This document shows, in pieces, positions 39,596 to 50,600 of a stretch of 64,000 bases of DNA. Each line of letters opens with the position of its first letter. Position 1 is the stretch's first letter. The notes under the pieces were generated by a model. It was not told the origin of the DNA. It saw nothing but the letters and a program-made list of their open reading frames with translations, and searched no databases. The stretch lies in contig JADJRC010000001.1 in assembly GCA_016712415.1 (NCBI GenBank), positions 496,001 through 560,000 of the forward strand, read 5' to 3'. Origin of the DNA: Lewinellaceae bacterium. Its GTDB lineage: Bacteria > Bacteroidota > Bacteroidia > Chitinophagales > Saprospiraceae. The position numbers and the translations under genes are program-made.

Positions 39596-41779
39596 ATGTT
39601 AAAATTCGCCTTGCCCGGTTTTCTTGCGGCCCTGACCATTACCGGTGTGGAAGCACAGGTTGCACCAGACACCCTTGTTCCTTTCGTGCTGCGGGAGGTT
39701 AATATTTCTGTTCAAAGGGAAAATATCCGGCGGTTGCCGCAGGTGCAGGGCACCTATATCTGGTCGGGAAAAAAAAGCGAGGTCATCAGCCTCGAATATA
39801 CCGACGCCAATATTTCGGAAAAAACGGCACGGCAGGTATTTGCCAAGGTGCCCGGCGTATTTGTGTACGACATGGACGGCACAGGCAACCAGATCAACAT
39901 ATCTACCCGTGGCCTTGACCCCCACCGGGGTTGGGAATTCAACATCAGGGCGGACGGGATCATGACCAATTCCGATATTTACGGCTATCCGGCCAGCCAT
40001 TTCAGCCTGCCGATGGAGGCCGTTGGCCGTATCGAACTGGTGCGCGGCACCGGAGCGCTTCAATACGGCGCACAATTCGGAGGCATGCTGAATTATGTGC
40101 TGAAACAGCCCGATACGACAAAGAAATTCGGACTGGAAAGCATCAACGCCGCCGGATCCTACGGGCTGTTGAGCACCTATAATGCCATCGGCGGAAGGAT
40201 TGGCAAAGTTCAGTACTATACTTTTTTCAGCAAACGTTTATCGGAGGGCTACCGCGACAACAGCGGATCGGACTACGACGGTCAGGGCATTGTATTGCAA
40301 TACGCAGCCGCTTCCAATGTCGTGCTCAAGGCAACCCTGTTGCGCTCCAACTACGTCTATCAACTCCCCGGCCCCTTGACGGATGCCATGTTTGCCGCCA
40401 ACCCGCGGCAATCGACCCGGTCCCGTAATTTTTACAACCCGGAAATTTATGTGCCGTCTTTATCAGCAAACTGGAACATCAGCGACCGCACCCGCCTGAG
40501 CTGGACCGCTTCTGCCGTGCTGGGAGAGCGTCGCAGCGTGATGTTCGACCGGCTTGCCACGATACCGGATACCATCAACCGCAATACACTGGACTACAAT
40601 CCCCGGCAGGTAGACCTCGATCATTTCAACAGTTACACCACAGAGATGAGGCTGTTACAGGAATACGCCTTGTTTGGGCGGACCTCCACCCTGGCCGTTG
40701 GGGCGCAGTATATGAACAACGACCTGAACCGGCAGCAACAAGGCAAAGGCACTACCGGCTCGGATTATGACATGTCGATCGACGCTTCAGGCTGGGGCCG
40801 CGACCTGCACCTGCGGAGCCGGAATATCGCCTTGTCCCTGGAAAACAGGTTCCAACTGACCGATGCCTTTTCCGTGAGTCCGGGTATTCGTATCGAATCA
40901 GGCGCCTCCAAGTTGTCGGGAAAGACTTCATATTACGATCCTGTCGATCTGCCCAACACCATCAACCATAAATTTGCCTTGCTGGGCATCAGCGCGGATT
41001 ATGCCATCGGCGGACAGCAAAACCTGTACGCCGGATGGTCGCAGGCTTACCGGCCGGTCATATTCAAGGACATTGTTCCGGGGAATGTTTACGAGGAATC
41101 GGATAAAAACCTGAAGGATGCCTCCGGGTATAATCTTGAACTGGGCTGGCGCGGTTCAAAAGGACGACTTAAATGGGATGTCAGCGCTTTTTCCCTGCGA
41201 TACAACAGGCGTCTGGGTAGCCTCGCCCGGTATAATGGAGCACTGGATACGTTTGTGCTGTTTCGTACCAATATCGGCGATTCGCGCACGACCGGACTTG
41301 AAATGTTTGCCGAATACGGCTTCCGGGTTTTTGATGCCGTACACATCAGCGTCTTTACTTCCACGGCCTGGTTCAACAGCAAGTACCTGGGCGATTCGCT
41401 GCGTGTGAGCAGCACGGAAAACAGAAGCATCAAGGGCAAACGTGTGGAAAGTGTTCCTGAATGGATCAGCCGGAACGGACTGAATATTCGATACAACAAC
41501 CTGAGTGTTTCCTTGCTGTACAGTTATACAGGCGAAACGTTTTCAGACCCCCTGAACACGCGGGAGCCTTCGGCAAACGGCGCCATAGGGCTTGTGCCGT
41601 CGTACGGCTTGCTTGACCTGAACGCTTCGTACCGCGTGCGCAACCTGACTTTCCGGCTGAGTATCAATAACATAACCGACAAACAGTATTTTACCAAGCG
41701 TCCGACATTTTACCCCGGTCCGGGCATCTGGTCGTCCGACGGGAGAGGCATGGTGCTGTCGGCAGGAATACGGATATGA
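39596..41779 (+). CDS. TonB-dependent receptor, Fe(III)-dicitrate (FecA)-like
   Basis: 727 residues with a signal peptide (LPGFLAALTITGVEAQ). Plug domain: ISEKTARQVFAKVPGVFVYDMDGTGNQINISTRGLDPHRGWEFNIRADG, then YGYPASHFSLPMEAVGRIELVRGTGALQYGAQFGG, the FecA-type pattern in Bacteroidota. The barrel ends in LNASYRVRNLTFRLSINNITDKQYFTKRPTFYPGPGIWSSDGRGMVLSAGIRI with the typical late strands. TonB/ExbBD are not in the window. No CarboxypepD (NTD) extension and no SusD partner, so it is not a SusC-type polysaccharide importer. Ferric citrate as substrate is inferred from the family. Confidence 0.92.
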   Translation: MLKFALPGFLAALTITGVEAQVAPDTLVPFVLREVNISVQRENIRRLPQVQGTYIWSGKKSEVISLEYTDANISEKTARQVFAKVPGVFVYDMDGTGNQINISTRGLDPHRGWEFNIRADGIMTNSDIYGYPASHFSLPMEAVGRIELVRGTGALQYGAQFGGMLNYVLKQPDTTKKFGLESINAAGSYGLLSTYNAIGGRIGKVQYYTFFSKRLSEGYRDNSGSDYDGQGIVLQYAAASNVVLKATLLRSNYVYQLPGPLTDAMFAANPRQSTRSRNFYNPEIYVPSLSANWNISDRTRLSWTASAVLGERRSVMFDRLATIPDTINRNTLDYNPRQVDLDHFNSYTTEMRLLQEYALFGRTSTLAVGAQYMNNDLNRQQQGKGTTGSDYDMSIDASGWGRDLHLRSRNIALSLENRFQLTDAFSVSPGIRIESGASKLSGKTSYYDPVDLPNTINHKFALLGISADYAIGGQQNLYAGWSQAYRPVIFKDIVPGNVYEESDKNLKDASGYNLELGWRGSKGRLKWDVSAFSLRYNRRLGSLARYNGALDTFVLFRTNIGDSRTTGLEMFAEYGFRVFDAVHISVFTSTAWFNSKYLGDSLRVSSTENRSIKGKRVESVPEWISRNGLNIRYNNLSVSLLYSYTGETFSDPLNTREPSANGAIGLVPSYGLLDLNASYRVRNLTFRLSINNITDKQYFTKRPTFYPGPGIWSSDGRGMVLSAGIRI

Positions 41780-41801
41780 ATTTAACGTCCTGTATGGGCC
41801 G

Positions 41802-44585
41802 TTATACCTTACTCGTCAGTCTGCGCCACAAACTGATGGCCAGGCCGATCAACATCATAATGGAGCCTATCCAAACCAGGTTGATACCCGGGAAAACGAT
41901 GGCTTCCAGTACTATATAGTCGGAGCGCGATACATTTTCGGCGATTTCCACGGGTATTCTGCTCATCTCCTTACTGGCTTGCGCTACACCGATCGTGAGT
42001 ACGCCTTCCTGCGGGTCGATTTTTTCAAACCGGAAATGGAGGCCAAATTCGGGCGCTTCATCCTTCAGGCTGAACGGCTGGTTGCCCCGGATCAGGTACA
42101 CCGGCGTGGCGGTAGCTGTGCGGCCGTCCGGAGCGGTGATCTCCAGTTTGGCTCCGACAGCGATATCGCCATCGGCAGCAATATAGGCCGGGTGTTTCAC
42201 TTCCGATTCAGGTCCCGCAAAACGGACCGTATAACCCTGGAATACAAACGAGCTGCCTTTTTTTACCGGAAAATTGGTGTACTGCAGGTCGTTCTCCAGT
42301 TTAAACATCTGCTCCATGGAGGCTTCGCTGAGGCGAATCTTCATTTGCAACTGGTTGACTGCTGCCGGAAGCGTGAAGGCGCCCTGGCCCATACGCAGGT
42401 AGAACATCGGCTCGGCGGTAAAAGGTTTCGGATTGTCGAGCGAGTACGCGCGCATTTTCAGACCGAAAGCAAGGTCGCCTTTTTCCGGCTTGTAGTCCGG
42501 GTTGTCCGGCTGTTTGGTGAGGCTCTCCACAACAAGGTAATGCCGTTTCGTGAAGATCGTATCGCCCACGATGGCCTCATACTGCTCAAATTTCAGGCTG
42601 TCATCCTGCTGTTTGGCGTACTCCGGGTCGGATTCTGCACGGGGCAATGCGGGTACCAGCGTAAAAATATCGCGGTCCCAATAGTGCTGTGTCGAGGGGT
42701 TGTTGGCGACGACTTTTGAAAACTGACGGTCGTACATGACGTTGGGTGTCAGGGTAAACGCCTCGCCAGTGGGGTTCCCGTTTTCATCAAGGCGTTTGAA
42801 ATGCACTTCAAAAGTTCTGGTTTGGCGCACAATGGTGTCCTTCACATAGGTCGCTTCAAAACCGCGGATCGGCATGGGCGCGTCTTTCATCAACAGCACG
42901 TTCTTGTTTTTACCGTCTTTGTCCATGCCCTCGATCAGGCCTTCCATGGCAAAATTATTCACCGATACCCACGATTTACCAAGACCGGTGCTCATGATGC
43001 CCAGGAGCAGCACGCCGAAGCCAAAGTGAGAAACGGCGGAACTGCCCAGTTTCAGGTTGCCTTTCATCGCGGTGATCAGGTAGTCCATGTTGGCCGATAC
43101 GGCGAACATGGCGCTGAACAATAAGGCGTACAGTTGCCAGGCGCGCACCTCGATCCACAAACTGTTCAACGCGGTAAGTCCGGCGGCGGCCAGGGCGGCT
43201 ATGCCCATGTGCAGCCCGAATTTTTTGGCGTAAACGGACCAGTTCCGCTCATTATACCGTGTAAACTGCCCGATTGCTGTTAGCATTCCGATAAAAACAG
43301 CGATCCATAACTGGTATCGGTTGTGGTGTTCCACGGGGTCGGTCAGTGCCCAGTCCGTGCCAAATAATTTATTGATCACGGGCAAGGAAGTCGCCCCGGT
43401 GATCAGTACGGCAGAAAAAAAGAGGACCAGCGATCCGATGAACATCCAGAATTCCCGTGCTGTGGCGCTTTCTTCTCCTTTGATATCCGGCACTTCCTTG
43501 TAACGCCACAGCCAGGCGACCAGGCCCAGCAGCGAAAAAACGGCGATAAACAGGATAAGCTGCAGACCAAGCCCCATCTCCGTGAAGGCGTGGGCCGAGG
43601 TATCGCCCAGGATGCCGCTTCGGGTCAGATATGTCGAATAAAGGATCAGGATAAAGGAAAGCAGGTAAAAGGCATAGGTGCTTCGGATAGAATAGCCCGT
43701 AGCGCGCGCCACCAGGTTGGTGTGGATACCCGCCACGAGTATCAGCCAGGGGACGAGCGAGGTATTTTCCACGGGGTCCCAGGCCCAGTAACCGGCAAAG
43801 GAAAGGGCTTCATAGGCCCATGCGCCGCCCATCAGGATACCCGTTCCGAGTATGGCGCCCGAAAACAGCGACCATTTGAGGGCAGGTTTCAGCCATTCCT
43901 TGTGTTCGCGCAGCCACAAACCCGAAATGGCAAATCCAAAAGGCACGAGGGTGGAGGCAAAACCGAGGAAAAGGGTTGGGGGGTGGATGGTCATCCAGTA
44001 GTTCTGCAATAGCGGGTTCAGGCCGTTGCCTTTTATCTGGTTCAGGTAGTCGGCACGGGCGAAAATGGGTGCATCCATGGTATCGCGCAGCAGGTCGAAG
44101 GGGCTTGCGCCGAGGCGAAATGCGCCGAAATACAGGCCGAGGATCATGGAGGCGATGAAAACTTCCGCCAGGGCAATGAAGGTCAGGACAGGGGTCTCCC
44201 ATTTCCCGCCGCGCAGCATTATGATCAGTCCCAGGACGATATGCCAAAAACTCCACAGCAGGAAACTGCCCTGTTGTTCCTTCCAAAAAGCGGAAAAGAC
44301 ATACTGTACCGGCAGATCGTCGGAGATGTTGGCCCAGGCATACTGGTACTCGTACATTTTGCCGGTCAGGATATAGAACAGGCAGCCGATGATACCCAGT
44401 ACGGCTAAACCGTGCAGGAGGAAACCGAAACGCCCGAGGTTGCGCCAGCCTTCCGATTCCGGCAAATGACGGCGCTGTGTGGCGAAATAGTATGAAACCG
44501 TGGAAAGCAGGGCTGCTACAAATGACAGCACTACGAAAAGGTGGCCGAATTTGCCGGGAAGAAGTTGTTCGCCAATGTATTCCAT
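41802..44585 (-). CDS. ccmF: Cytochrome c heme lyase CcmF-like protein
   Basis: 927 residues, longer than the usual 650. About fourteen N-terminal membrane helices contain the WWD-type heme-handling motif (AYEALSFAGYWAWDPVENTSLVPWLIL, near residue 270), MTIHPPTLFLGFAS, and the HxxH-like external loops, the features of CcmF/CcsA heme lyases. The last 250 residues are a soluble beta-rich domain before a final helix (INLVWIGSIMMLIGLAISLWRRL). CcmF transfers heme from CcmE to apocytochrome. Together with the CxxxY CcmE this fits the System I variant lacking CcmH. A TACCTTTG -7 element ends five bases before the ATG, so the message is probably leaderless. Convergent with the TonB receptor. Confidence 0.9.
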   Translation of the reverse strand: MEYIGEQLLPGKFGHLFVVLSFVAALLSTVSYYFATQRRHLPESEGWRNLGRFGFLLHGLAVLGIIGCLFYILTGKMYEYQYAWANISDDLPVQYVFSAFWKEQQGSFLLWSFWHIVLGLIIMLRGGKWETPVLTFIALAEVFIASMILGLYFGAFRLGASPFDLLRDTMDAPIFARADYLNQIKGNGLNPLLQNYWMTIHPPTLFLGFASTLVPFGFAISGLWLREHKEWLKPALKWSLFSGAILGTGILMGGAWAYEALSFAGYWAWDPVENTSLVPWLILVAGIHTNLVARATGYSIRSTYAFYLLSFILILYSTYLTRSGILGDTSAHAFTEMGLGLQLILFIAVFSLLGLVAWLWRYKEVPDIKGEESATAREFWMFIGSLVLFFSAVLITGATSLPVINKLFGTDWALTDPVEHHNRYQLWIAVFIGMLTAIGQFTRYNERNWSVYAKKFGLHMGIAALAAAGLTALNSLWIEVRAWQLYALLFSAMFAVSANMDYLITAMKGNLKLGSSAVSHFGFGVLLLGIMSTGLGKSWVSVNNFAMEGLIEGMDKDGKNKNVLLMKDAPMPIRGFEATYVKDTIVRQTRTFEVHFKRLDENGNPTGEAFTLTPNVMYDRQFSKVVANNPSTQHYWDRDIFTLVPALPRAESDPEYAKQQDDSLKFEQYEAIVGDTIFTKRHYLVVESLTKQPDNPDYKPEKGDLAFGLKMRAYSLDNPKPFTAEPMFYLRMGQGAFTLPAAVNQLQMKIRLSEASMEQMFKLENDLQYTNFPVKKGSSFVFQGYTVRFAGPESEVKHPAYIAADGDIAVGAKLEITAPDGRTATATPVYLIRGNQPFSLKDEAPEFGLHFRFEKIDPQEGVLTIGVAQASKEMSRIPVEIAENVSRSDYIVLEAIVFPGINLVWIGSIMMLIGLAISLWRRLTSKV

Positions 44586-44589
44586 GGGG

Positions 44590-44597
44590 CAAAGGTA
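44590..44597 (-). promoter_or_regulatory. -7 element of ccmF, four bases before the ATG
   Basis: TACCTTTG on the minus strand fits TAnnTTTG exactly. Predicted transcription start coincides with or closely follows the ATG at 44585. Confidence 0.6.
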
Positions 44598-44673
44598 ACA
44601 CCACGCTGCGAAATGCGATCAGCAGAAAAGTGGTTTGGAAAAGGAATAAACAGCGGTGTTTAATTCCGGCAGA

Positions 44674-47346
44674 TCACTTCTTTTCCGCAATCCGCCTCAA
44701 CTCGTTCAACTTCCACAGTGCATCCATGGGCGTCATGGTATTCAGGTCGAGTGCGAGCAGTTCTTCTTTTATCTTCATGGTGAAGTCATCCACATCGAAG
44801 ATATGGAGCTGCAACGGCGCTGCGATATTCTTTACTTTCTGGCGCATCTGGACCTGCGTTGCTGCCTTTTTCGCCTTGCCGTCTGCCGCCTGCCGTCCGT
44901 TGTCGACCGTTTTTTCTTCGAGGGTTTTCAAGATATCACCGGCGCGTTCGACGATGCTCTGGGGCATGCCGGCCATACGCGCGACATGGATGCCGAAAGA
45001 GTGGTTGGAGCCGCCGGGCGTCAGTTTGCGCAGGAAGATGACCTTGTGTCCCACTTCCCTTGTGCTGACGTGAAAATTGTGGATGCGTTCGTGGTTTTCC
45101 GCCAGTTCGTTGAGTTCGTGGTAATGGGTGGCAAACAGCGTTTTGGGACAAGCCCGGTCGTTGTCGTGCAAAAATTCGGCGAGGCTCCAGGCAATACTGA
45201 TACCGTCGTAGGTGCTGGTGCCGCGGCCGATCTCGTCGAGCAGGATCAGCGAACGCGCGCTGATGTTGTTCATGATGAGCGCCGTTTCGTTCATTTCCAC
45301 CATGAACGTACTCTCGCCGCCGCTGATGTTGTCGCTTGCCCCTACGCGCGTGAACACCTTGTCTACCAGCCCGATCCGCGCGCTTTGGGCCGGCACAAAA
45401 CTGCCCATCTGCGCGAGCAGGGTAATGAGGGCGGTTTGGCGGAGCAGCGCCGACTTGCCCGACATATTGGGACCGGTAATGAGAATGATCTGGATGGAGT
45501 CGTTGTCGAGGTAGACGTCGTTGGGCACGTAGGCCTCACCGACAGGCAGTTGCGTTTCGATGACGGGGTGCCGCCCGTCGCGGATATCGAGCACCAGCGA
45601 ATCGTCGAGTTCAGGCCGGACGTACCCGCCTTTCATGGCAACTTTCGCAAACGAGAGCAGGCAGTCGAGCCGGGCGATCAGGTGCGCATTGTGCTGTACG
45701 GGCTGGATGTACTGGCCGATTTCCTCCACCAGGGCGAGAAAGATATGTTCTTCCAGTTCCAGCATTTTTTCTTCGGCGCCCAGAATTTTGGCTTCCAGAA
45801 GTTTGAGTTCTTCCGTGATAAAGCGTTCGCCGTTTGCAATCGTCTGCTTGCGCGTCCATTCGGCGGGCACATGGTCTTTCCATTTGCTCGTGACCTCGAT
45901 ATAATAGCCGAATACGTTGTTGAAGGCGATCTTGAGGGTTGGGATACCGGTGCGTTCCGACTCGCGCTGCTGGATTTCGAGCAGCAGTTCGCGGCTGTTG
46001 CGCACCACGTTGCGCAGGTCGTCGAGGGCCGGGTCGGAGCCATCCGCGATGGCGCCGCCTTTCCGGATATCCACCGGAGGATCGGGTGCGATATCCTGTT
46101 CAATGCGCTCCCGGAGGGTATGGCAGGGGTTGAGCCCTTCAGCGAGTTTGCGCAAGGCTGGGTGGTTGGTGCCCGACAACAGCACCTTGAGTTGTTCGAT
46201 TGCCATCAATGCCCGCCGGAGTTGCATGACTTCCCGGGGATTGATTTTGCCTACAGCGGTTTTGCTCATCAGGCGCTCCAGATCGCCCACATGGCGGACA
46301 TGCGGCTCGATTGTGCCGACAAAGTCCTGATTTTCAACAAAGAAAGAAACCACATCCTGCCGCTCTTCAATTTGGGTGAGACTGGTCAGCGGCAGCAGGA
46401 CCCATTTTTTCAGGAGCCTGGCGCCCATGGGACTCACCGTTTTGTCGAGTACCTGGAGCAGCGAGATGCCGTTTTCGTGGTTGCTGCTCACCAGTTCGAG
46501 GTTGCGGATCGTGAACCGGTCGAGCCAGACGTATTTTTCCGTCTGCAGCCGGCTGATGCCCGTGATGTGCGCGAGTTTGGTGTTTTCCGTTGTGCCGAGG
46601 TAGTGCAGTATGGCGCCCGCAGCAGTTTGCCCGTGGTCCATGTCTTCCACCCCGAAGCCTTTCATGCTTTGGGTCTGGAAATGCTGGAGCAGTTTTTCCC
46701 GCCCGAAATCCCGGGTAAAAATCCAGTCTTCGAGGGTGTAGGTGTAGAATTTGTCGCCGTAAACAGCCGAAAACTCTTTCAACCGGCTTTTGGGGAGGAT
46801 GATTTCTGCGGGCTTGAAACTTTGCAGGAGTTTATCCATAGTGGCGCCGTCGCCTTCGGAAACAAAAAACTCTCCCGTTGAAATATCGAGGAAAGCCGCG
46901 CCGAGATGCTCGTGCGGACCGAATGCCAGTGCTGCCAGAAAATTGTTTGAATTGTGGTCGAGCAGGGCGTCGTCGGTCGTTACGCCGGGCGTAACAACTT
47001 CTGTGACGGAGCGCCGGACCACCCGTCCGGGCACCGGTTTTTCCATCTGCTCGCAGATGGCTACGCGAAATCCCGCCCGCACCAGTTTGGGCAGGTACAT
47101 ATCCAGTGCGTGGTAGGGGAAACCCGCCAGTTCGACATCTGAACCGCCGTTGTTGCGGCTGGTGAGGGTGATGCCGAGCGCACGACTGGCTTTCACTGCG
47201 TCTTCGCCAAAGGTCTCGTAAAAGTCGCCCACACGGAAAAGCAGCACGGCGTCCGGGTATTTGGTTTTTACCTGGACGTATTGCTGCATGAGGGGCGTCG
47301 TTTTGCCTTCGCCCGCATTATTATTGCCCTTTTTGGATTTAGCCAT
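44674..47346 (-). CDS. mutS: DNA mismatch repair protein MutS
   Basis: 890 residues. Mismatch-binding domain I with the FxE motif in GDFYETFGEDA (Phe-Tyr-Glu), domain II/III connector and levers, then the ATPase: Walker A GPNMSGKSALLRQ (near residue 622), the Walker B and ABC signature LLDEIGRGTSTYDG, and FATHYHELNELA. The C-terminus (DALWKLNELRRIAE) is intact, so the cell is unlikely to be a mutator through this gene. The start is chosen at MAKSKKGNNNAGEGKTTPLMQQYVQVK; the canonical P-M-Q/M core begins at residue 17. Full length compares well with the 853 of E. coli. Confidence 0.97.
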   Translation of the reverse strand: MAKSKKGNNNAGEGKTTPLMQQYVQVKTKYPDAVLLFRVGDFYETFGEDAVKASRALGITLTSRNNGGSDVELAGFPYHALDMYLPKLVRAGFRVAICEQMEKPVPGRVVRRSVTEVVTPGVTTDDALLDHNSNNFLAALAFGPHEHLGAAFLDISTGEFFVSEGDGATMDKLLQSFKPAEIILPKSRLKEFSAVYGDKFYTYTLEDWIFTRDFGREKLLQHFQTQSMKGFGVEDMDHGQTAAGAILHYLGTTENTKLAHITGISRLQTEKYVWLDRFTIRNLELVSSNHENGISLLQVLDKTVSPMGARLLKKWVLLPLTSLTQIEERQDVVSFFVENQDFVGTIEPHVRHVGDLERLMSKTAVGKINPREVMQLRRALMAIEQLKVLLSGTNHPALRKLAEGLNPCHTLRERIEQDIAPDPPVDIRKGGAIADGSDPALDDLRNVVRNSRELLLEIQQRESERTGIPTLKIAFNNVFGYYIEVTSKWKDHVPAEWTRKQTIANGERFITEELKLLEAKILGAEEKMLELEEHIFLALVEEIGQYIQPVQHNAHLIARLDCLLSFAKVAMKGGYVRPELDDSLVLDIRDGRHPVIETQLPVGEAYVPNDVYLDNDSIQIILITGPNMSGKSALLRQTALITLLAQMGSFVPAQSARIGLVDKVFTRVGASDNISGGESTFMVEMNETALIMNNISARSLILLDEIGRGTSTYDGISIAWSLAEFLHDNDRACPKTLFATHYHELNELAENHERIHNFHVSTREVGHKVIFLRKLTPGGSNHSFGIHVARMAGMPQSIVERAGDILKTLEEKTVDNGRQAADGKAKKAATQVQMRQKVKNIAAPLQLHIFDVDDFTMKIKEELLALDLNTMTPMDALWKLNELRRIAEKK

Positions 47347-47664
47347 TTGTATTGATCCTGGTTTTCCGGGACGCGGTAAAGTTAGTACTGCAGCGGGAAC
47401 CTGACGGTGCCGGGACGCCTTTTTTGCGATTAATATTCATGAATACGCCTTGGGTGGTTTTTTTTACGGACTCAGCGTGTTTTTGAAGAAACCCTGTCAG
47501 GAAGCATTTGAAATAATAATACATTCGCCACACCAATCTCAGGATTTGATATTTCAATACTGCGTATGAAGGTTGTTTTAGCGCGATGATTTCCGGTTTT
47601 GCGGGTGATTGTACTTCGTTTAATCGAAACAACAAATTTATTCAAACCAAATTCTACAGCAAAT
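47347..47664. other. Intergenic region between mutS and the giant adhesin
   Basis: 318 bases, AT-richer than neighbours. No plausible gene. Divergent; a TAACTTTA-like -7 for mutS (near 47380) is one base off consensus, and I find no exact TAnnTTTG for the adhesin. A 12-bp palindrome TATTCATGAATA lies near 47435. Confidence 0.5.
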
Positions 47665-50600
47665 ATGCGCCTTTGCTTTACCCTTGTATGCACCCTGTTT
47701 GCATACCATCTCGCTGCCCAACAAACCCTTCAGGTAGACATGAAAGGCGCAGTAATGCGCCAGCCTCTTGATGCAGGATCGGAACAGTTAATCATTCAAT
47801 TGTGCGAACTTATTCCGGGCAATACCTACACCGTAATAGCCCTTGGCGCGAATCAGGGGCAGTCGGCTGCCTTTGAAATTACCTCCTCAGACAATTCCCT
47901 GGAACAGGTGATTACCGCAAAGGAAAAGCCTGGTTTTATCCGGTTCAAGGCAACTGGCGCCTGTGCGACCATTGATGTAAAGGTAAATGCAGCACAATAC
48001 CCGACGCCAATGTATCTCTCTGTCCGTTGCGAGGAATGCCCGTCGGACAATGCCTGGAAGGAACAGTTTTTGGAAAAGGTCGGCAGTATTGCAAACCTTG
48101 CTACTGTTGGCGGAATATCTGCATCCAGTCTGGTCAATAATACCCTGATCGGGGGCGATTGCTTTGATGTGGCCAACATTACATCTTCGGGAAACGCGGC
48201 CTCCCGGGGAACGTTCAGCAATGGCGCCACCAATATCGGACTTTCCACAGGAGTAGTGCTGTGTACCGGCAACGTCAATGTACTTCCCGGGCCGAATAAT
48301 ATACAGAATGCCAACGGCGGATTTGGCAATAACTCTGCCGATGATCCTGATCTGGCCTCGCTCACCAACGGAAACCAGTACGACGTTTCCAGGATTGAAT
48401 TTGACTTTACACCCACCACTGACATGGTCACCTTCGAGTTTGTATTCGGTTCGGAAGAGTACTGTGAGTTTGTGGGCTCCCAGTTCAACGATGTGTTCGG
48501 GTTCTTTATCAGCGGCCCTGGTATTTCGGGCACCCAAAACATCGCTCTAATCCCCGGCGGCGCTGTACCCGTCTCGATCAATAATGTAAACCACCAGGAT
48601 AACACTGCATATTATGTCAACAACAATAACGGAAATTCATGCAATGGCCTGGGGGCAGCAAACATACCGGAATGCCAGCTCGATGGCTGGACGGTAGTGC
48701 TTACGGCCGAGGCGGCAGTTCAATCCTGTGGTACCTATCATATTAAACTCGCGATTGCAGATGTAGGAGACGCCAACTACGCCTCTGCCGTTTTTTTGAA
48801 GGCCAATTCCTTTGATGCGGGCGGACAGGCCCATGCAGAACCTGTTTATCCTTCGGGCCTTCAGTATGTATACGAAGGCTGTGGGCAGGGGTTTATCAAA
48901 TTTACCCGGGGCGGCGATCTGAGTCAGCCGCTGGAGGTTCACTTTACGGTTGCCGGCACAGCCACGCCCGGTGATGATTACGCACCGCTGAGCAGTCCTG
49001 TTATCATTCCGGCCGGACAGTCGATGTTGCAAATTCCCATAACAGTTTACCAGGATTTAATCATTGAGGGGCAGGAATCCATTGTGCTGCTGCTGGAGAA
49101 CCCGTGTTCCTGCAACCAACAGGAAGTGGAGTTTTTTATCGAAGATCTGGCCCCGCTGGAGGTGGAGATGGAAGACCAGACCTTGTGTGGCAACGGAGGC
49201 GTTACCCTTTCGCCGGGTGTGACCGGCGGGCAGAACCCGCTTACATATTTGTGGAGCAACGGGTTGTCGTCGCCAACCATTAACGTCAATACCCCTGGAA
49301 CCAACAGTTATACCGTAACGGTAACCGACAATTGCGGATCTACCGGAACAGCAACGGCCAACGTGACCATTCAACCGGCGCCTACGGCCACCCTTAGCGG
49401 CTCGGGCTTTTTCTGCGAAGGGACGCCGGGCACTGTAAACCTGAATGTTGCCTTGACCGGTACCGGACCCTGGGAGGTGGAATACAACGCCAACGGGAGT
49501 ACGGAAACAGTAACCTTCGTTACCAGCCCTGGTGTCATAACGGTAACCGAACCAGGCAATTACTCCCTGGTCAGCGTGGTATCGGAGAGTGGCTGTACCG
49601 GTACGGTTTCCGGAAACATCACGATCCAGGAGATCAGTGTCGCGGTGTCGCTTACCCCCAACGACCCGACCTGCTTTGGATCCACCAATGGGTCTGTTCT
49701 GGCATCGGGGAGTGGCGGCGCAACACCTTACACCTATGTCTGGGAGGGAGGCTTTTCCGGCCCCAACTACAACAATCTTGGCCCCGGCACCTATACCGTC
49801 ACGGTAACCAGCAACCAGGGATGCACAGCGGTCGAATCGGTCACCCTGACAGAACCACCCTTACTGGAAATTGAGGTTGTCGCTTCAGAAAACATCGATT
49901 GTTACAACCCGACGGGCAGTGCCGACCTCGAAGTAATTGGCGGCACCCCCGGGTATACCTATACCTGGAGCAATAATTCCAACCAGGAAGACCCTGTTTT
50001 TTCTGCCGGCGGAACTTTTACCGTCACGGTAACCGATAGCGAGGGATGCACCAAGACCACCTCGGTTGTGATTACGGCCAATACAACGCTGCCTGCTGCG
50101 GTTATAGTCCCGCCGGCACAGATCAACTGCAATGTGGTGGAGATTACTCTGGATGGCAGCGGGTCTTCACAGGGGCCAAATTTCAGTTTTGAGTGGTCGG
50201 GTCCGGGGTTTGTTTGTTGTGACAATACCCTGCAACCTGTTGTAAATCAGAGTGGTGTGTATTCGATTACCGTGACGAATACCGATAACGGCTGCACCAA
50301 AACCGTTTCCGTAAATGTTGTGGAAAACAATACGCCGCCAAATGCCGTTGCCAATGCACCGTTCAATATCGGCTGTAATCACCCGACCGTGACCATCAGC
50401 GGAGCGGGTTCAAGCTCGGGGCCGGGCATCGTGTACCAATGGACAACTGCCGACGGAAATATCGTCAGTGGCGGCACAACGCTAAATCCGGTGGTCAACC
50501 AGGCGGGGACGTACACCCTGTTGGTGACCAACACCAATACGGGTTGTACCGCCGAAGAAAGTGTCACCATCACCGGCAACACCATTTTACCGGTGGCCGC

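Noticed and set aside
44656..46881. 741-codon open frame antisense to mutS
   Set aside because: It lies exactly opposite the mutS ATPase region, has no start signal or conserved motif, and is a GC-codon shadow.
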